Source: Lepidostoma basale
Lineage: Eukaryota > Arthropoda > Insecta > Trichoptera > Lepidostomatidae
DNA length: 64,000 nt
Direction of reading: 5' to 3'
NCBI GenBank assembly: GCA_022606425.2
Contig: JAHDVF020000178.1
Span: forward strand, 124,001-188,000
Positions 21,780 to 30,663 of this stretch are shown here, one piece after another. A program made the position numbers and the translations under genes. The notes under the pieces were generated by a model. It did not search any database. It was not told the DNA's origin and was given only the letters and a program-made list of their open reading frames with translations. Every line of letters starts with the position of its first letter. Position 1 is the first letter of the stretch.

Positions 21780-22055
21780 TTAGAATACTACGAATTGTTC
21801 AGACAGAATATCAATTTTGGTTCAGGATACTGCTTCTTATCATTAATTAAAACTTATTTACATTCCATTTCCATGAATGTAAACTGTGAATAGAAATATT
21901 AAGATGAAATTGTCCGTTTTCTAGATGTTTTATTATTTTTTATGGGAGTGACTTGCTAGAATATTATTAAATATGGCGACAATCATACATTTATAATTAT
22001 GAATTAATAGTATCTAAAGATCAAGAGAAAAACACAAAACTTGGGGGTTCAGGAG
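21780..22055. other. AT-rich DNA, nothing recognised
   Basis: No feature is supported here, apart from a short HH5-like scrap (CGTTTTCTAGATGTTTTATT near 21925). Confidence 0.35.
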
Positions 22056-22058
22056 AAC

Positions 22059-22292
22059 ATATCGCACGCTTAATAGTAAACTGACCGATTATGGTTTAGG
22101 TCACAATTGAGTTACCATTAGACAGAGGCTTGTGTTAACGCTATCCATTCGTAGTACGATAATCGTTCACAATGTTAACGCTATCCATTCGTACGTGTTT
22201 TTCGACTGTTTTTGTTAAAACACCGAATCGTGTCAGATTGAACAAAACTTGCTTTTTTGAGTTAAGCCAGTGTTCTATTAAGCGTGCGATAT
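22059..22292. mobile_element. MITE with perfect 18-bp terminal inverted repeats
   Basis: ATATCGCACGCTTAATAG at 22059-22076 is the exact reverse complement of 22275-22292. Inside, TGTTAACGCTATCCATTCGT occurs twice about 38 bases apart. It is 234 bp and non-coding. The A/T-rich outer bases hide the exact target duplication (possibly TA or AT). The superfamily is unknown. Confidence 0.8.
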
Positions 22293-22299
22293 ATATATT

Positions 22300-22830
22300 T
22301 TTTTAATTTTTTGTTTTTTCATCTTCGGTATTCCAATATGAATATAATTGAGCAAGTATTTCACTAATCTGTCTATCGCGTTCAATAATTGTTTCACGTA
22401 CGATTTGATTGTGTGTACACGTGCTCGCCTTAGTAGTAGAACTCCGGTCATATCAAATGCACCTCACATTTTAGAACCAACAAAGGCGACGAAGACTCGA
22501 ATGATTATTGCGTAAGTAATTAACTTCTGTCATATTGGAAGTCGTATTAATCAGGATGTATATACCTGTATGAAGCATGACTTATGGAGGAATTTTTGAC
22601 AGCTTTATAAATAAATAATTTTAAGTGTCAGTGAGGCAATGTTATTACTTCTGGTATACGTGTATCTCTCTAACATTACGACTCAGTGGTGAACCATAGG
22701 AGAGGGTTCAATACTTTAAGTAACTGGGCAGTATGATTACATCATCTATGGACCCAGATATGAAAGTGAAGTGCAGGATTGAAGCAGCCCGTAGTTCATT
22801 CAACAAAATGAGATCAATAAATGCAGCAAT
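22300..22830. other. AT-rich DNA, nothing recognised
   Basis: No feature is supported here. Confidence 0.4.
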
Positions 22831-22831
22831 C

Positions 22832-22905
22832 AGTGAATTCCCACATCAGACCAAAGACAGTGTGACAATCACACTGCCCTCGCCGGGAATCGAACTCCGG
22901 GTTTT
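22832..22905 (-). repeat. SINE-1, tRNA-like head fragment
   Basis: CAGTGTGACAATCACACTG and GGGAATCGAACTCCGG (box B reversed) match SINE-1 at 25.9 kb. Box A is missing. Confidence 0.75.
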
Positions 22906-23139
22906 CATTTCATTTATTTTAATAAAAATTACAAACATTTCAGACATATTTCCTGATCGTTTGCAATTACATTATGAGAATTGAAAAGAGAAGCATAAAA
23001 AAAATAATAAGCTTAAGAATTAGAAATAATCATAACATTGATATTGCATCCCTGAGGCAAATCACACTATCACGAAATATGTCGACCTCCGAGGCGACCC
23101 GATTAAGCGATAAGATTGCCCTACCCACAGGCATAACCA

Positions 23140-23205
23140 TTGGCAGGTTGGTTCGAATGTTCGGGGTGGCAGTCAATGGACTTACCACTCGGCCACGAAG
23201 GTCGT
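23140..23205 (-). repeat. tRNA-like SINE head
   Basis: On the minus strand ACCTTCGTGGCCGAGTGGTA (box A) is followed by ATTCGAACC (box B-like) 35-40 bases later. This resembles the SINE-1 head with a shortened body. Confidence 0.55.
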
Positions 23206-23209
23206 CGTT

Positions 23210-23975
23210 TCGGTTTTAGTTTCGATCGTCGGTCGTCGTGTTTTACCAAAAAAAATATTAATTCAATATATTATACGTGTGCTGTTAAGCTTTTAAATGT
23301 AGTCTACTGTATTACGGAAATACTAAACATTTAATTAATTGAAGGATCAATGCTGATAAGACAATACCGAGATAGCTCCTGTAACAAGATATTATAACGA
23401 AAATGAAATAATTTTCTGATTCCGTTTTATTGTAAACTAAGTTCATTGTTATACATTCATGAACCTGATCCAATGAACGAAGTCTGGAGACGAAGAGCGG
23501 GGAGGGAGGCAAATCTAAGTCGTAATATTGTATGGAAACATCACAATTCCCGCTTCTTTGAGTATTTCTTCGGGCGTAATGTAAATATTAAATCAGTTAT
23601 CAATATGTTAACTTGAGGAATCGATTTCGCTGCGTGATATTATAAACATCAATTTAGGGTTGAGATCAAAGGCGGAAGGAGAGCATGAGGAGTTTTTCTT
23701 TCATTATCTCTCGAAAACGTCGGAAGGAAATTGCCTCTTTGATCAGACGGTGTGGAACATCGAGTCCAAAAATACAATTTCCACGTTCTTGTATATCCAA
23801 TATCGGGAGAAACAATTTACGGCATTCGATGAAATGAAGTAGAAGCGAAAAGTTAATTTCGATCGCAAATTATTCATCCAGTACCGCTCGAGATGAAACG
23901 GTGTTCTCTGTGATGAAATGTTATGTTTTTGTTATCAAAGGTAGACGACCTTTCTACTAAATACTATTAAATTAA
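23210..23975. other. Mixed DNA, nothing recognised
   Basis: The AT content is lower at 23640-23920, but no motif or repeat is recognised. Confidence 0.35.
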
Positions 23976-23991
23976 TCTTAAAAATGCCATG

Positions 23992-24327
23992 CGAATGATG
24001 GTGTTATGAACAAAATAATGAAAGGATCATTAAGATGGTTTGGACACATGGAAAGAATGAATGAAGAAAGAATGGTAAAAAAATTATATGTTAACGATGT
24101 AAATGGATCCAGAAATAGAGGAAGACCGAGGAAAACGTGGCACGATCAAATAAATCAAATATTGAATGTCGGCCATGTGAGGAGTCAGAGAATCGACGCG
24201 CGTGCATGACACGATGTATGAATGTTGAGGAAGCGAGAGAAATATGTCAGGAAAGAAAAGTGTGGCAGTCCATTCTTTCTGCCTACCCCTTCGGGGAGGC
24301 GGCGTGATGGTTAGTTAGTTAGTTAGT
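23992..24327 (+). mobile_element. LINE-A fragment with 14-bp duplication
   Basis: It begins at CGAATGATGGTGTTATGAAC (coding NDGVMNKIMKGSLRWFGHM), keeps RNRGRPRKTWHDQINQ and ends in the hairpin and (TTAG)n. One lost base at AGAATCGACG near 24190 breaks the frame. TTAAAAATGCCATG flanks it exactly (23978-23991 and 24328-24341), so this is a short, fairly recent insertion. Confidence 0.93.
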
Positions 24328-24341
24328 TTAAAAATGCCATG

Positions 24342-24690
24342 ACCTCTATTATGTCAGAAAAAAATATTTAACTAATATTAAAATTTCTAAATATGACGAT
24401 GTTTTTTTAATTAATAAGATGTTTTTCCCGGTGTCTTATGCATTAATAAAATCATCATTGTGAGTTAAGTTTATATAAAACTTAATTTTACAAATATGAA
24501 AAATCACATTGCGTAAAATATGAAGAAATAAAAAATCATCAAAAAACAACAAAAAATATTTTTTTTACATTAATTAGAAAACACTCGAAATTTGTCAAAA
24601 TTTCGAAACCAATGAAAGTCAATTTTCCTGAAAGTCAAAGGATTTAACTGATATCTCTTGATGGAAATTCATTTTAAATAATAATTAAAT
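24342..24690. other. AT-rich DNA, nothing recognised
   Basis: No feature is supported here. Confidence 0.4.
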
Positions 24691-24775
24691 AAAACGCTGG
24701 CATCGATAGACTGGTGATCTGTTGGTCTGTCGATGCTAGCGAACGGCGAAACCGCTCAATGTCGAAATAAAGACA
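24690..24775 (+). repeat. HH8 repeat (CTGTCGATGC family)
   Basis: TCTGTCGATGCTAGCGAACG, GCGAAACCGCT and TGTCGAAATAAAGACA define a family also seen at 40.7, 43.9 and 61.1 kb. The core reads CUGUCGA, extra U, a GCC..GGC stem, GAAAC: hammerhead-like except that A6 is U. Confidence 0.55.
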
Positions 24776-24892
24776 TGTGTGAATGTTGAGGAAGCAAGAG
24801 AAATGTGTCAGGAAAGAAAAGTGTGGCAGTCCAATCTTTCTGACTACCCCTTCGGGGAGACGGCGTGATGGTTAGTTAGTTTTAGTTAGTAT
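24776..24892 (+). mobile_element. LINE-A 3' end
   Basis: About 110 bases: VNVEEAREMCQERKVWQSNL and the terminal hairpin, stop and TTAG-type tail. Confidence 0.88.
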
Positions 24893-25000
24893 TTAAACCC
24901 CGACGAAGCTCCGGTTGAAGCGAAACCAATTGGTTCGATAAAAACGAAATAAAGCGGTTTAAAAACAAAATAAAGTAGGTACATAAGTGGAAAAATTATT
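24891..25000 (+). repeat. Ribozyme-like block HH9
   Basis: CCCCGACGAAGC, GAAGCGAAACC, AATTGGTTCG: core CCGACGA, extra A, a 3-bp stem GCU/AGC, GAA, and a perfect 10-bp palindrome ACCAATTGGT followed by U. Stem I does not pair well. It is followed by CGAAATAAAG, as in HH8. Confidence 0.4.
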
Positions 25001-25014
25001 TGAAATATACTTAA

Positions 25015-25192
25015 CAACTAACTAACTAACCATCACGCCGTCTCCCCGAAGGGGTAGGCAGAAAGAATGGATTGTCACACTTTTCTTTCCTGACATATTT
25101 CTCTCGCTTCCTCAACATTCATACATCGTGTCATGCACGCGCGTCGATTTCTCTGACTCCTCACATGGCCGACATTCAATATTTGATTTATG
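25015..25192 (-). mobile_element. LINE-A 3' end, left half of an inverted pair
   Basis: Antisense tail, hairpin and C-terminal segment up to NILNVGHVRSQ. It directly abuts a plus-strand LINE-A 3' end, so the pair can fold back on itself. Confidence 0.88.
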
Positions 25193-25270
25193 TCAGTAAA
25201 TGTCAGGACAGAACAGTGTGGCGGTCCAATATATAGGCGCACCCCTTCGGGGAAACGGTGTGATAAGTAA
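25193..25270 (+). mobile_element. LINE-A 3' end, right half of the inverted pair
   Basis: CAGGACAGAACAGTGTGGCG and CCCCTTCGGGGAAACGG, TGTGATAAG: a subfamily end that is also seen at 26.4 kb, with TAATTAATTG instead of TTAG repeats. An HH5 arm (25270-25380) follows directly, as it does at 26476. Confidence 0.75.
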
Positions 25271-25400
25271 TTAATTGTTTCTTGAACAGTGATGTAATAT
25301 CCATATTAAATAATTAATACGACTAAGAACACCTGTTCTCTAGAAGATTTATTTTATTTAATGGGAATGACATGATAATATACTTTCTTTCAGAAAATAT
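25270..25400. repeat. HH5 left arm
   Basis: TTTCTTGAACAGTGATGTAA, TAATTAATACGAC, CTAGAAG and ATGGGAATGACATG match the left arm of HH5. Confidence 0.6.
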
Positions 25401-25848
25401 AAATTTATAAAAAAATAATGTTACTTTGTAGGTCAGTGGATCAAGACACGTGTATTTTTGGTAAATATCACGCCACGGAGATGTATAACAAAATGAGATC
25501 AATATCGCCACATCCACCAATAAGATAATGGAACATGATATATACGTCATGACACACGAGATGGTGGTATGACAGGGAACTGTGATTTAGTCTTGATCCT
25601 GTCAGCGCCCCGTATTTACTGTACGCAAAATGAGATAAGCTCAATATTTCATTGGCGACAACTGACAGAGGTGGAGGGTGGAAGTGGGTGTCCAATAAGG
25701 GTTGAGTACACACATGCCGGATAGACAAGCGTACTACCAGAACGCGGAAAAATGCAATGGAGTTCAGTAAATTTTTCAAACAAAAAAATACGTTTGTTGG
25801 AAAAAAACGATTGAAAAAATATTAAAAAATATTTTAGTTCATGCAAAT
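25400..25848. other. AT-rich DNA, nothing recognised
   Basis: Two overlapping open frames on the minus strand (25468-25846) resemble nothing I know and look like chance. Confidence 0.35.
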
Positions 25849-25849
25849 G

Positions 25850-26165
25850 AAAACGTTCGTTTTCTAGAAGTTATATTATATTTTATGGGAATGAAATGTT
25901 TCACCTTGCTAAGGCATTGTCAACCTTCGTGGCAGAGTGGTAAGAGTTCTGACTTCCATGCCGAAGGTCCCGGGTTCGATTCCCGGCGATGGCAGTGTGA
26001 TTGTCACACTGTATTTGGTCTGGTGTAGAATTCACGTGACAATAAAATGGCGATATATTGGCTACCTTTCACATGTCATGAGAATCAATATAATAGCTAA
26101 AATAAATTGTATACAGTAATAAGGTTCTAATGACCTGTTGTATACAAGGAAAAAAAATCATATGA
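25850..26165. repeat. HH5 fold-back interrupted by SINE-1
   Basis: The left arm (AAACGTTCGTTTTCTAGAAG, ATGGGAATGAAATGTTTCAC, GCTAAGGCATTGTCA) ends at 25922. A short inverted remnant (GATAATGCTTTAGCAAAGTG) resumes at 26161. SINE-1 occupies the centre. Confidence 0.6.
25923..26153 (+). repeat. SINE-1, fullest copy, tRNA-derived
   Basis: The tRNA-like head has box A TGGCAGAGTGG (25930-25940) and box B GGTTCGATTCC (25973-25983), the RNA polymerase III internal promoter. A GTGTGATTGTCACACTG hairpin and a body with TTCACGTGACAATAAAATGG and ATGAGAATCAATATAATAGC follow. An A-rich end lies at 26143-26152. Related copies: 22.8, 44.2, 53.1, 57.5, 60.6 and 61.3 kb. The source tRNA could be a Leu/Ser type, which is uncertain. 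It presumably moves with LINE machinery; which LINE is not known. Confidence 0.85.
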
Positions 26166-26475
26166 TAATGCTTTAGCAAAGTGAACGAAATAATGAGAGG
26201 TTTATTAAATAAATGGTTCGCACGAATGGAAAGAATGAATAGAAAAATAATTGCATAGAAAGTATACGTTAACGATGTAAATTGTGCAATAAATATAGAA
26301 TCAATCAAATATTATAAAGTCGGCCACACGAAGAGTCGGAGTAATAGACGCGCGTGCATGGCAAAACGTATGAATGTTGAAGAGGCGAGATAAGTATGTC
26401 AGGAAATTACAGGGTGGCGGTCCATTATATAGGCCCGCCCCTTCGGGGAAACGGTGTGATAGGTAATTGTTGTTT
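26165..26475 (+). pseudogene. LINE-A fragment, degraded
   Basis: Across frames: VNEIMRGLLNKWFARMERMN, VYVNDVN, then RACMAKRMNVEEAR and the terminal CCCCTTCGGGGAAACGG. Stops and deletions are frequent. The 3' end GTGATAGGTAATTG runs straight into an HH5 arm. Confidence 0.75.
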
Positions 26476-26650
26476 GTTGAACAATGATGTAAGATCCATA
26501 TTAAATAATTAATACGACTTTATAACACCTATTCTCTAGAAGATTCATTTTATTTAATGGGAATGACATGTTTCGCCTAGCTGAGGCAATATCAAGCATT
26601 CAACAGAGTCTTAGAAAGGTGAGACGTGTCATTCCCATAATGTAAAATAA
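26476..26650. repeat. HH5 fold-back repeat
   Basis: Both arms are present: TTAATACGAC, TTCTCTAGAAG, AATGGGAATGACATGTTTCG, CCTAGCTGAGGC and, inverted, AAAGGTGAGACGTGTCATTC, CCATAATG. Each arm carries a worn ribozyme-like core on opposite strands. Confidence 0.65.
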
Positions 26651-26654
26651 AACT

Positions 26655-26721
26655 TCTATAAAACAGATGTTTTCTTTCTATTTTTCTTTTTTATACACTT
26701 TGTATATACAACTTTTATTTA
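26655..26721. repeat. HH6 repeat, left piece
   Basis: TTTTTTATACACTTTGTATA matches the HH6 end at 52.45 kb; the element resumes at 26962 after the HH2 insertion. Confidence 0.6.
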
Positions 26722-26961
26722 TAACTGTTAATTCAAAAAACTTTGTTTTATATCACAAATTGTATTTATTTTACTTTACGACAGCTGTTTCATCAACCAA
26801 TGTTGACATCATCAGATGTTATAATATAAAAAATATAAGTATAGAATAAGCTGTCGTAAAGTAAAATAAATACAATTTGTGATATAAAACAAAGTTTTTT
26901 GAATTAACAGTTATAAAATGTTAAAATATCATAGTGTTTCGGCCAAAACAATAGACTATTT
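26722..26961 (-). mobile_element. HH2 fold-back element with 12-bp duplication
   Basis: A 240-bp palindromic element. Its arms, about 64 bp each, run from AACTGTTAATTCAAAAAAC through TTTACTTTACGACAGCT and back in reverse from AGCTGTCGTAAAG to GAATTAACAGTT, nearly perfectly. The loop carries the ribozyme-like core. One side extends to GTTTCGGCCAAAACAATAG. AACTTTTATTTA flanks it exactly (26710-26721 and 26962-26973). It is inserted in an HH6 repeat. No protein is encoded. A 12-bp duplication fits target-primed insertion better than cut-and-paste transposition. Confidence 0.85.
26774..26822 (-). ncRNA. Hammerhead-like ribozyme core (HH2)
   Basis: Minus strand: CUGAUGA (26815-26809), UG, stem II UCAAC-AUUG-GUUGA (5 bp), U, GAA (26791-26789), then ACAGCUGU, which can fold as 2 bp with an AGCU loop, then C. 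All core bases fit the consensus; stem I is weak (2 bp). Confidence 0.6.
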
Positions 26962-27060
26962 AACTTTTATTTAAAAAATAAAATTATATAGACATGTTTC
27001 GGACAAACAGTCCTTCTTAAGAAAAGATACATATTAATAAAAATATTATAAAATTGGTGT
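26962..27060 (-). repeat. HH6 repeat, right piece, with a worn core
   Basis: Minus strand (27030-26988): CUUAAGA, extra A, stem GGAC-UGUUU-GUCC (4 bp), GAAAC, AUGUC. G5 is U, so the core is probably inactive. Confidence 0.6.
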
Positions 27061-27545
27061 TATTTACATGATCTGAGAGATGTTTTCATTCGTTGTAATT
27101 AGTTAGTGAGTTATGGTCACTAATAGAAAGATATCATGACCGCAAATCGCTCTAAAGTCAGAATTCAGTACATACACGTTTAGCAATAATTAAGTTTCCA
27201 AAAAAATTCATCTACCGCCAGTGGATATTTCAGGCCAGCAAGGGAAGACTCTGCACCGTGCAGGCTATCACAGGAGCCTTTGGTTTAATTAAAGCGAAAC
27301 TGCCCGGTCCTGCCTGACAGCTCGTTGTGTCATACAGACCGGCCGGCCACCTCGCCGCTCGCCCCACTAAGAGGAACAACGACAGCTATGGTAATATACG
27401 CCTAAAAATTGAAGCCAGACAAAAGCGTAAATCGACCATCGGAAACCCAAAACACGCACATTTGAAATCATAACATAAAGAGGCAAATTCCCGTATGTCA
27501 TCAAGATAGACTACGGTAATAATTTGAATACAAGAGAGCCAGAGA
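27060..27545. other. Unassigned, with a GC-rich block
   Basis: At about 27215-27365 the sequence is GC-rich. The plus frame GRLCTVQAITGAFGLIKAKL ends in PGPA and a stop, preceded by the AG of CTACCGCCAG. It could be an exon remnant or conserved non-coding DNA; I do not recognise it. Confidence 0.3.
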
Positions 27546-27546
27546 A

Positions 27547-27660
27547 GTATACTTCGATTCTCTCCAAAAGTAAATCTAAATGCACTCGATGCGCATGCCC
27601 GAAAACGTTCTGGATTATTATTAATTTTGTTCTGATTATTGTTATATGTCAGGAGTGTTG
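27547..27660 (+). repeat. Dispersed repeat W, copy 3
   Basis: CGATTCTCTCCAAAAG, GATGCGCATGCCCGAAAACG and TTCTGATTATTGTTATATG match repeat W at 14.9 and 15.7 kb. Confidence 0.6.
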
Positions 27661-27899
27661 AACAATTTGGTGTAATCAATGTAGAAAAGAAGAACAATTT
27701 GGTGTTGTTTATCGTATATTTTTTAACGTGTGTGAAAAAAAAAAGATTTAAATTAAGTTAAAACTAATTCCTGATTACGATTATACAGTTCAAGTTTCAA
27801 TGGTAGAAAATCTTTTTTTCCGTAAATATTTCACGGGTTGCAACGAGTTTTGATATTATGAACTTTTTTTAAATTAAATTCAGATATGAATTGTAATCA

Positions 27900-27990
27900 C
27901 GTGATCACTCCGTTAACCTGAAGAGTAGGCAGAGAGAATGGACCGCCACGTTACTCTATCCTGACACACTCTCTAGCTTCCTTCTAATTA
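27900..27990 (-). mobile_element. LINE-A 3' end, degraded
   Basis: Antisense of QDRVTWRSILSAY and the terminal segment; the hairpin is altered to CCTGAAGAG. Confidence 0.7.
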
Positions 27991-28424
27991 GTTAATTCTA
28001 AAATATAATAAATAACTCAAAGCCGAAAATAAATAATGGTTCTAATCTACTTCATGTTCCTCTGCTATCGAAGGTTGAATAACATCGTGGCTATAATTAA
28101 AATCCAATATGTTATCGTATCAAGTGAGGATAAATATTATATTGATACTTTGATGTTACAAATATTTTTGTTCTAATCATGAATAACATTTACTGACGTC
28201 TGACTGACTTTCATATATTCGTTAAGGCGATCACAAAAGTCATTTTTCGTCGCCTGGTTATAACCGGTCGGCAGCAAAAAATTCTTGCAACACAAAATAC
28301 ATATTAAAAGAAATGTGTTAACATTGAGTAACTTTAATTTTAATATTAATTCAAATAAAATTTACAATTAACTTAAAATTAATATTAATTAACTTTAATA
28401 TCAATATTAATTCAAATAATTCAT
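27990..28424. other. AT-rich DNA, nothing recognised
   Basis: A short tandem-like stretch of AATATTAATTCAAATAA occurs twice at 28332-28420. Nothing else is seen. Confidence 0.4.
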
Positions 28425-28965
28425 TTGTTCCAATGACAATTTGAATAATTTCTTCAATATTATTTTAAAGTTCTTGCTGGTTAAGTGCCTAATTACAGCT
28501 AATTTAAAGAACGGTGGATACGTGTAATATAAATTAAATAAACACAAAAGTCCGGATCGTCCATGTCAACATGTGCATCATCGAAAAAAACATTATGTGT
28601 TATTACATTATGTGCCAAATTAAAAAAACGGTGGATTCGTGGAACATAAATTAAATAGACAATATGTGCACCATCTAAAAAGAACATTTTGTGTTAAATT
28701 ATTTTTATTTTGTTATTTTATTTTATATCATTGTATTTTATATTATTTGTTTTAGATTTATTTTGTGGGTGTTGGACGATCGAAGTGTGCGCGGGAGATG
28801 CCTGTTGGTGGCGATGAGGTTCGCAACCCATCACACCGCGTCTCCCGCGGAGCGAAAAGAGAAGGATGGAGTGCCGCATCAGTAAAAGTGTGACAGTCCA
28901 TTCTTTCTGCCTACCCTTTCGGGGAGACGGCGTGATGGTTAGTTAGTTAGTTTAGTTAGTTAAAA
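28425..28965 (+). mobile_element. LINE-A-tailed non-autonomous chimera, fullest copy
   Basis: The element starts at TTTGAATAATTTCTTCAATA, contains a partial internal duplication (GGTGGATACGTG and GGTGGATTCGTG units), an AT-rich middle, then GGTGGCGATGAGGTTCGCAA and CACCGCGTCTCCCGCGG, and ends with GACAGTCCATTCTTTCTGCC, the CCCTTTCGGGGAGACGG hairpin, the stop-region TGATGG and (TTAG)n of LINE-A. The 48.4 kb copy is collinear with it and the 39.6 kb copy covers the last 150 bases. It encodes nothing. Sharing the LINE 3' end is how SINEs are recognised by partner RTs. The GC-rich part resembles an inverted, diverged LINE-A end. Confidence 0.8.
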
Positions 28966-28981
28966 TTTACATTTACATTAT

Positions 28982-29367
28982 CGTCACCTGAGAGTAAGAA
29001 GGTTCCAACTGTCAAAATTAAAAGGCTGAGAAAAATTAAGTCAAAGTTTTGTTGGTTTCGGGTGTGTGTCTTGGAATAAAAGGGTTCCATTTGAAGCAGA
29101 TGAAACTGTTTTACCGAGAAGCGTATAAGTTTTCTCTGGCGACAGTTGAAATAATAAAGTTCTAAGTGTAAATGAATCCTTCTGCAGTGAATCGTGTGTT
29201 TTGAATAATCAGATGGAACTTGAATATTTTCGTAACATCAAAATGACGATACTATTACATGTTTTTTTTAATTGTACGTATAAATAAGGTTAGTACGAAC
29301 CCTAATCACGAAAAAAAAGCCAAATGTAAAATTTTGTTAGTTGGAACCCTCTTACTCTCAGGTGACG
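28982..29367. mobile_element. MITE with long terminal inverted repeats
   Basis: CGTCACCTGAGAGTAAGAAG and GGTTCCAACT open the element, and the reverse complement, with one change, closes it at 29338-29367. It is 386 bp. The interior is AT-rich and non-coding. The duplication is not clear. Superfamily unknown. Confidence 0.75.
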
Positions 29368-29499
29368 TACGAGAATGCTTAATTTTGAATCATTAAATAA
29401 ATCTAGCTATTATAAACCAGTCTAGCTCAAATATTTATTTATAAAATTCTCAATGTTTAGTTTAGATACGGTGTTTTATCTTCACAACGAATATAATAC

Positions 29500-29647
29500 G
29501 AATAAATATAACTGGACTTTCGTTATGACATATTTACAACAACAAAAAAATTTGTACTCGTACATTGATAAAGGTTGTGTCCTAACCGAAAAATGTCTGT
29601 GAAAAGTGTAATAAAGTATTATAAAAATACTAAGTACAGTTATATTT
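29500..29647 (+). repeat. HH4 ribozyme-like repeat
   Basis: It contains the core at 29560-29602 and the shared 3' flank (AATAAAG, TAAAAATACTAAGTAC) also seen at 35.5 kb. Confidence 0.6.
29560..29602 (+). ncRNA. Hammerhead-like ribozyme with a U3-A8 pair (HH4)
   Basis: UUGAUAA (29565-29571), extra A, stem II GGUU/AACC (29573-29576 with 29584-29587), GAA (29588-29590), AAAUGU, C (29597). Stem I pairs: UACA (29561-29564) with UGUG (29598-29601). Position 3 is U and position 8 is A, so the C3-G8 pair of standard hammerheads is replaced by U-A. The palindrome ACAUGU is altered to AAAUGU here. Confidence 0.55.
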
Positions 29648-30064
29648 ATAACTAACTAACTAACTAACCATCACGCCGTCTCCCCGAAGGGGTAGGCAGA
29701 AAGAATGGACTGCCACACCTTTCTTTCCTGACATATTTCTCTCGCTTCCTCAACATTCATACATCGTGTCATGCACGCGTCGATTTCTCTGACTCCTCAC
29801 ATGGCCGACATTCAATATTTGATTTATTTGATCGTGCCACGTTTTCCTTGGTCTTCCTATATTTCTGGTACCATTTACATCATTAACATATAATTTTTTT
29901 ACCATTCTTTCTTCATTCATTCTTTCCATATGTCCAAACCATCTTAATGATCCATTATTTTGTTCATGACACCATCATTCGCACCGCATTCACTTCTTAT
30001 ATTTTCATTCGACACTCTATCATACACAGAATATCCACACATTCGTCTAAGAGATCTCATTTAA
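29648..30064 (-). mobile_element. LINE-A fragment
   Basis: Antisense from a long (TTAG)n tail to the MRSLRRMCGYSVYDRVSNEN segment at 30060. Small deletions (near 29778 and 29954) break the frame. It ends where a minisatellite begins. Confidence 0.9.
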
Positions 30065-30140
30065 TTGTTACTTTAATTTCTCATTAATTGTTACTATCAT
30101 TTAATTGTTACTTTAATTTGTCATTTAATTGTTTACTCTT
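30058..30140. repeat. Minisatellite
   Basis: Three to four imperfect units of TCATTTAATTGTTACTTTAA follow the LINE-A end directly. Confidence 0.7.
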
Positions 30141-30144
30141 ATGT

Positions 30145-30275
30145 TAGTAAATGAAGCTTGGAGCTGACTGTTGATATGATAGAAAATCGAAATATAAGGC
30201 AAATTATTGCATCCTCAGTAAATTAATAAAGGGTTACTAAAATAAATTAATATCAGGTTGTATCAAAGAGATCAT
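30145..30275 (+). repeat. LINE-D piece, duplicated at 30985
   Basis: AGTAAATGAAGCTTGGAGCT, TTACTAAAATAAATTAATAT and CAGGTTGTATCAAAGAGATC recur at 30985-31130. The end codes ISGCIKEIIWKN, which matches SGCLKNVVWKN of LINE-D at 8.9 kb. Confidence 0.65.
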
Positions 30276-30660
30276 CTGGAAAAATATATTTATTAATATG
30301 TGAAACACAACAAACAGTAAAGGCGAATATAAAAGAAAAAAAAATGGAATTGCTTTAAAACGACCTAAGACGACTTCAACCATTTTTACGAAACAGAACC
30401 AAAATCTCTATCTCACAAGTAATATCCTTCTCGGCAGGTACAGTCCTGTATAATAATGTGTCAGGTTTATACAAATGCTCCCATATTTCGGCGGCAATAA
30501 TTTGGCACTCGAGTACCCTACTTTTGCGTGAAAAACCCAAAGTACGCTCTAAAAAATACGAAGACAGTCCATCGTATAAAAAAGCAATGATTAATTTCAA
30601 CTTAGAAACACTTCAGATTTACTTTAAAGTCATCTGTCGTCCGCTGCTGAACGTAAACCT
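30276..30660. other. AT-rich DNA; overlapping unrecognised open frames
   Basis: Open frames of about 70 residues on both strands at 30376-30664 overlap fully and resemble nothing known to me. One reads LYKCSHISAAIIWHSSTLLL on the plus strand. No call is made. Confidence 0.3.
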
Positions 30661-30663
30661 CTA

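Noticed and set aside
25923..25995. Functional tRNA gene
   Set aside because: Box A and box B are good, but the ends do not pair as an acceptor stem, and the same head is followed by the same body at other loci, so it is a SINE.
26722..26961. Classical DNA-transposon MITE
   Set aside because: The element has inverted arms, but its 12-bp duplication in two copies and the ribozyme-like loop fit an RNA-mediated element better; one end extends beyond the palindrome.
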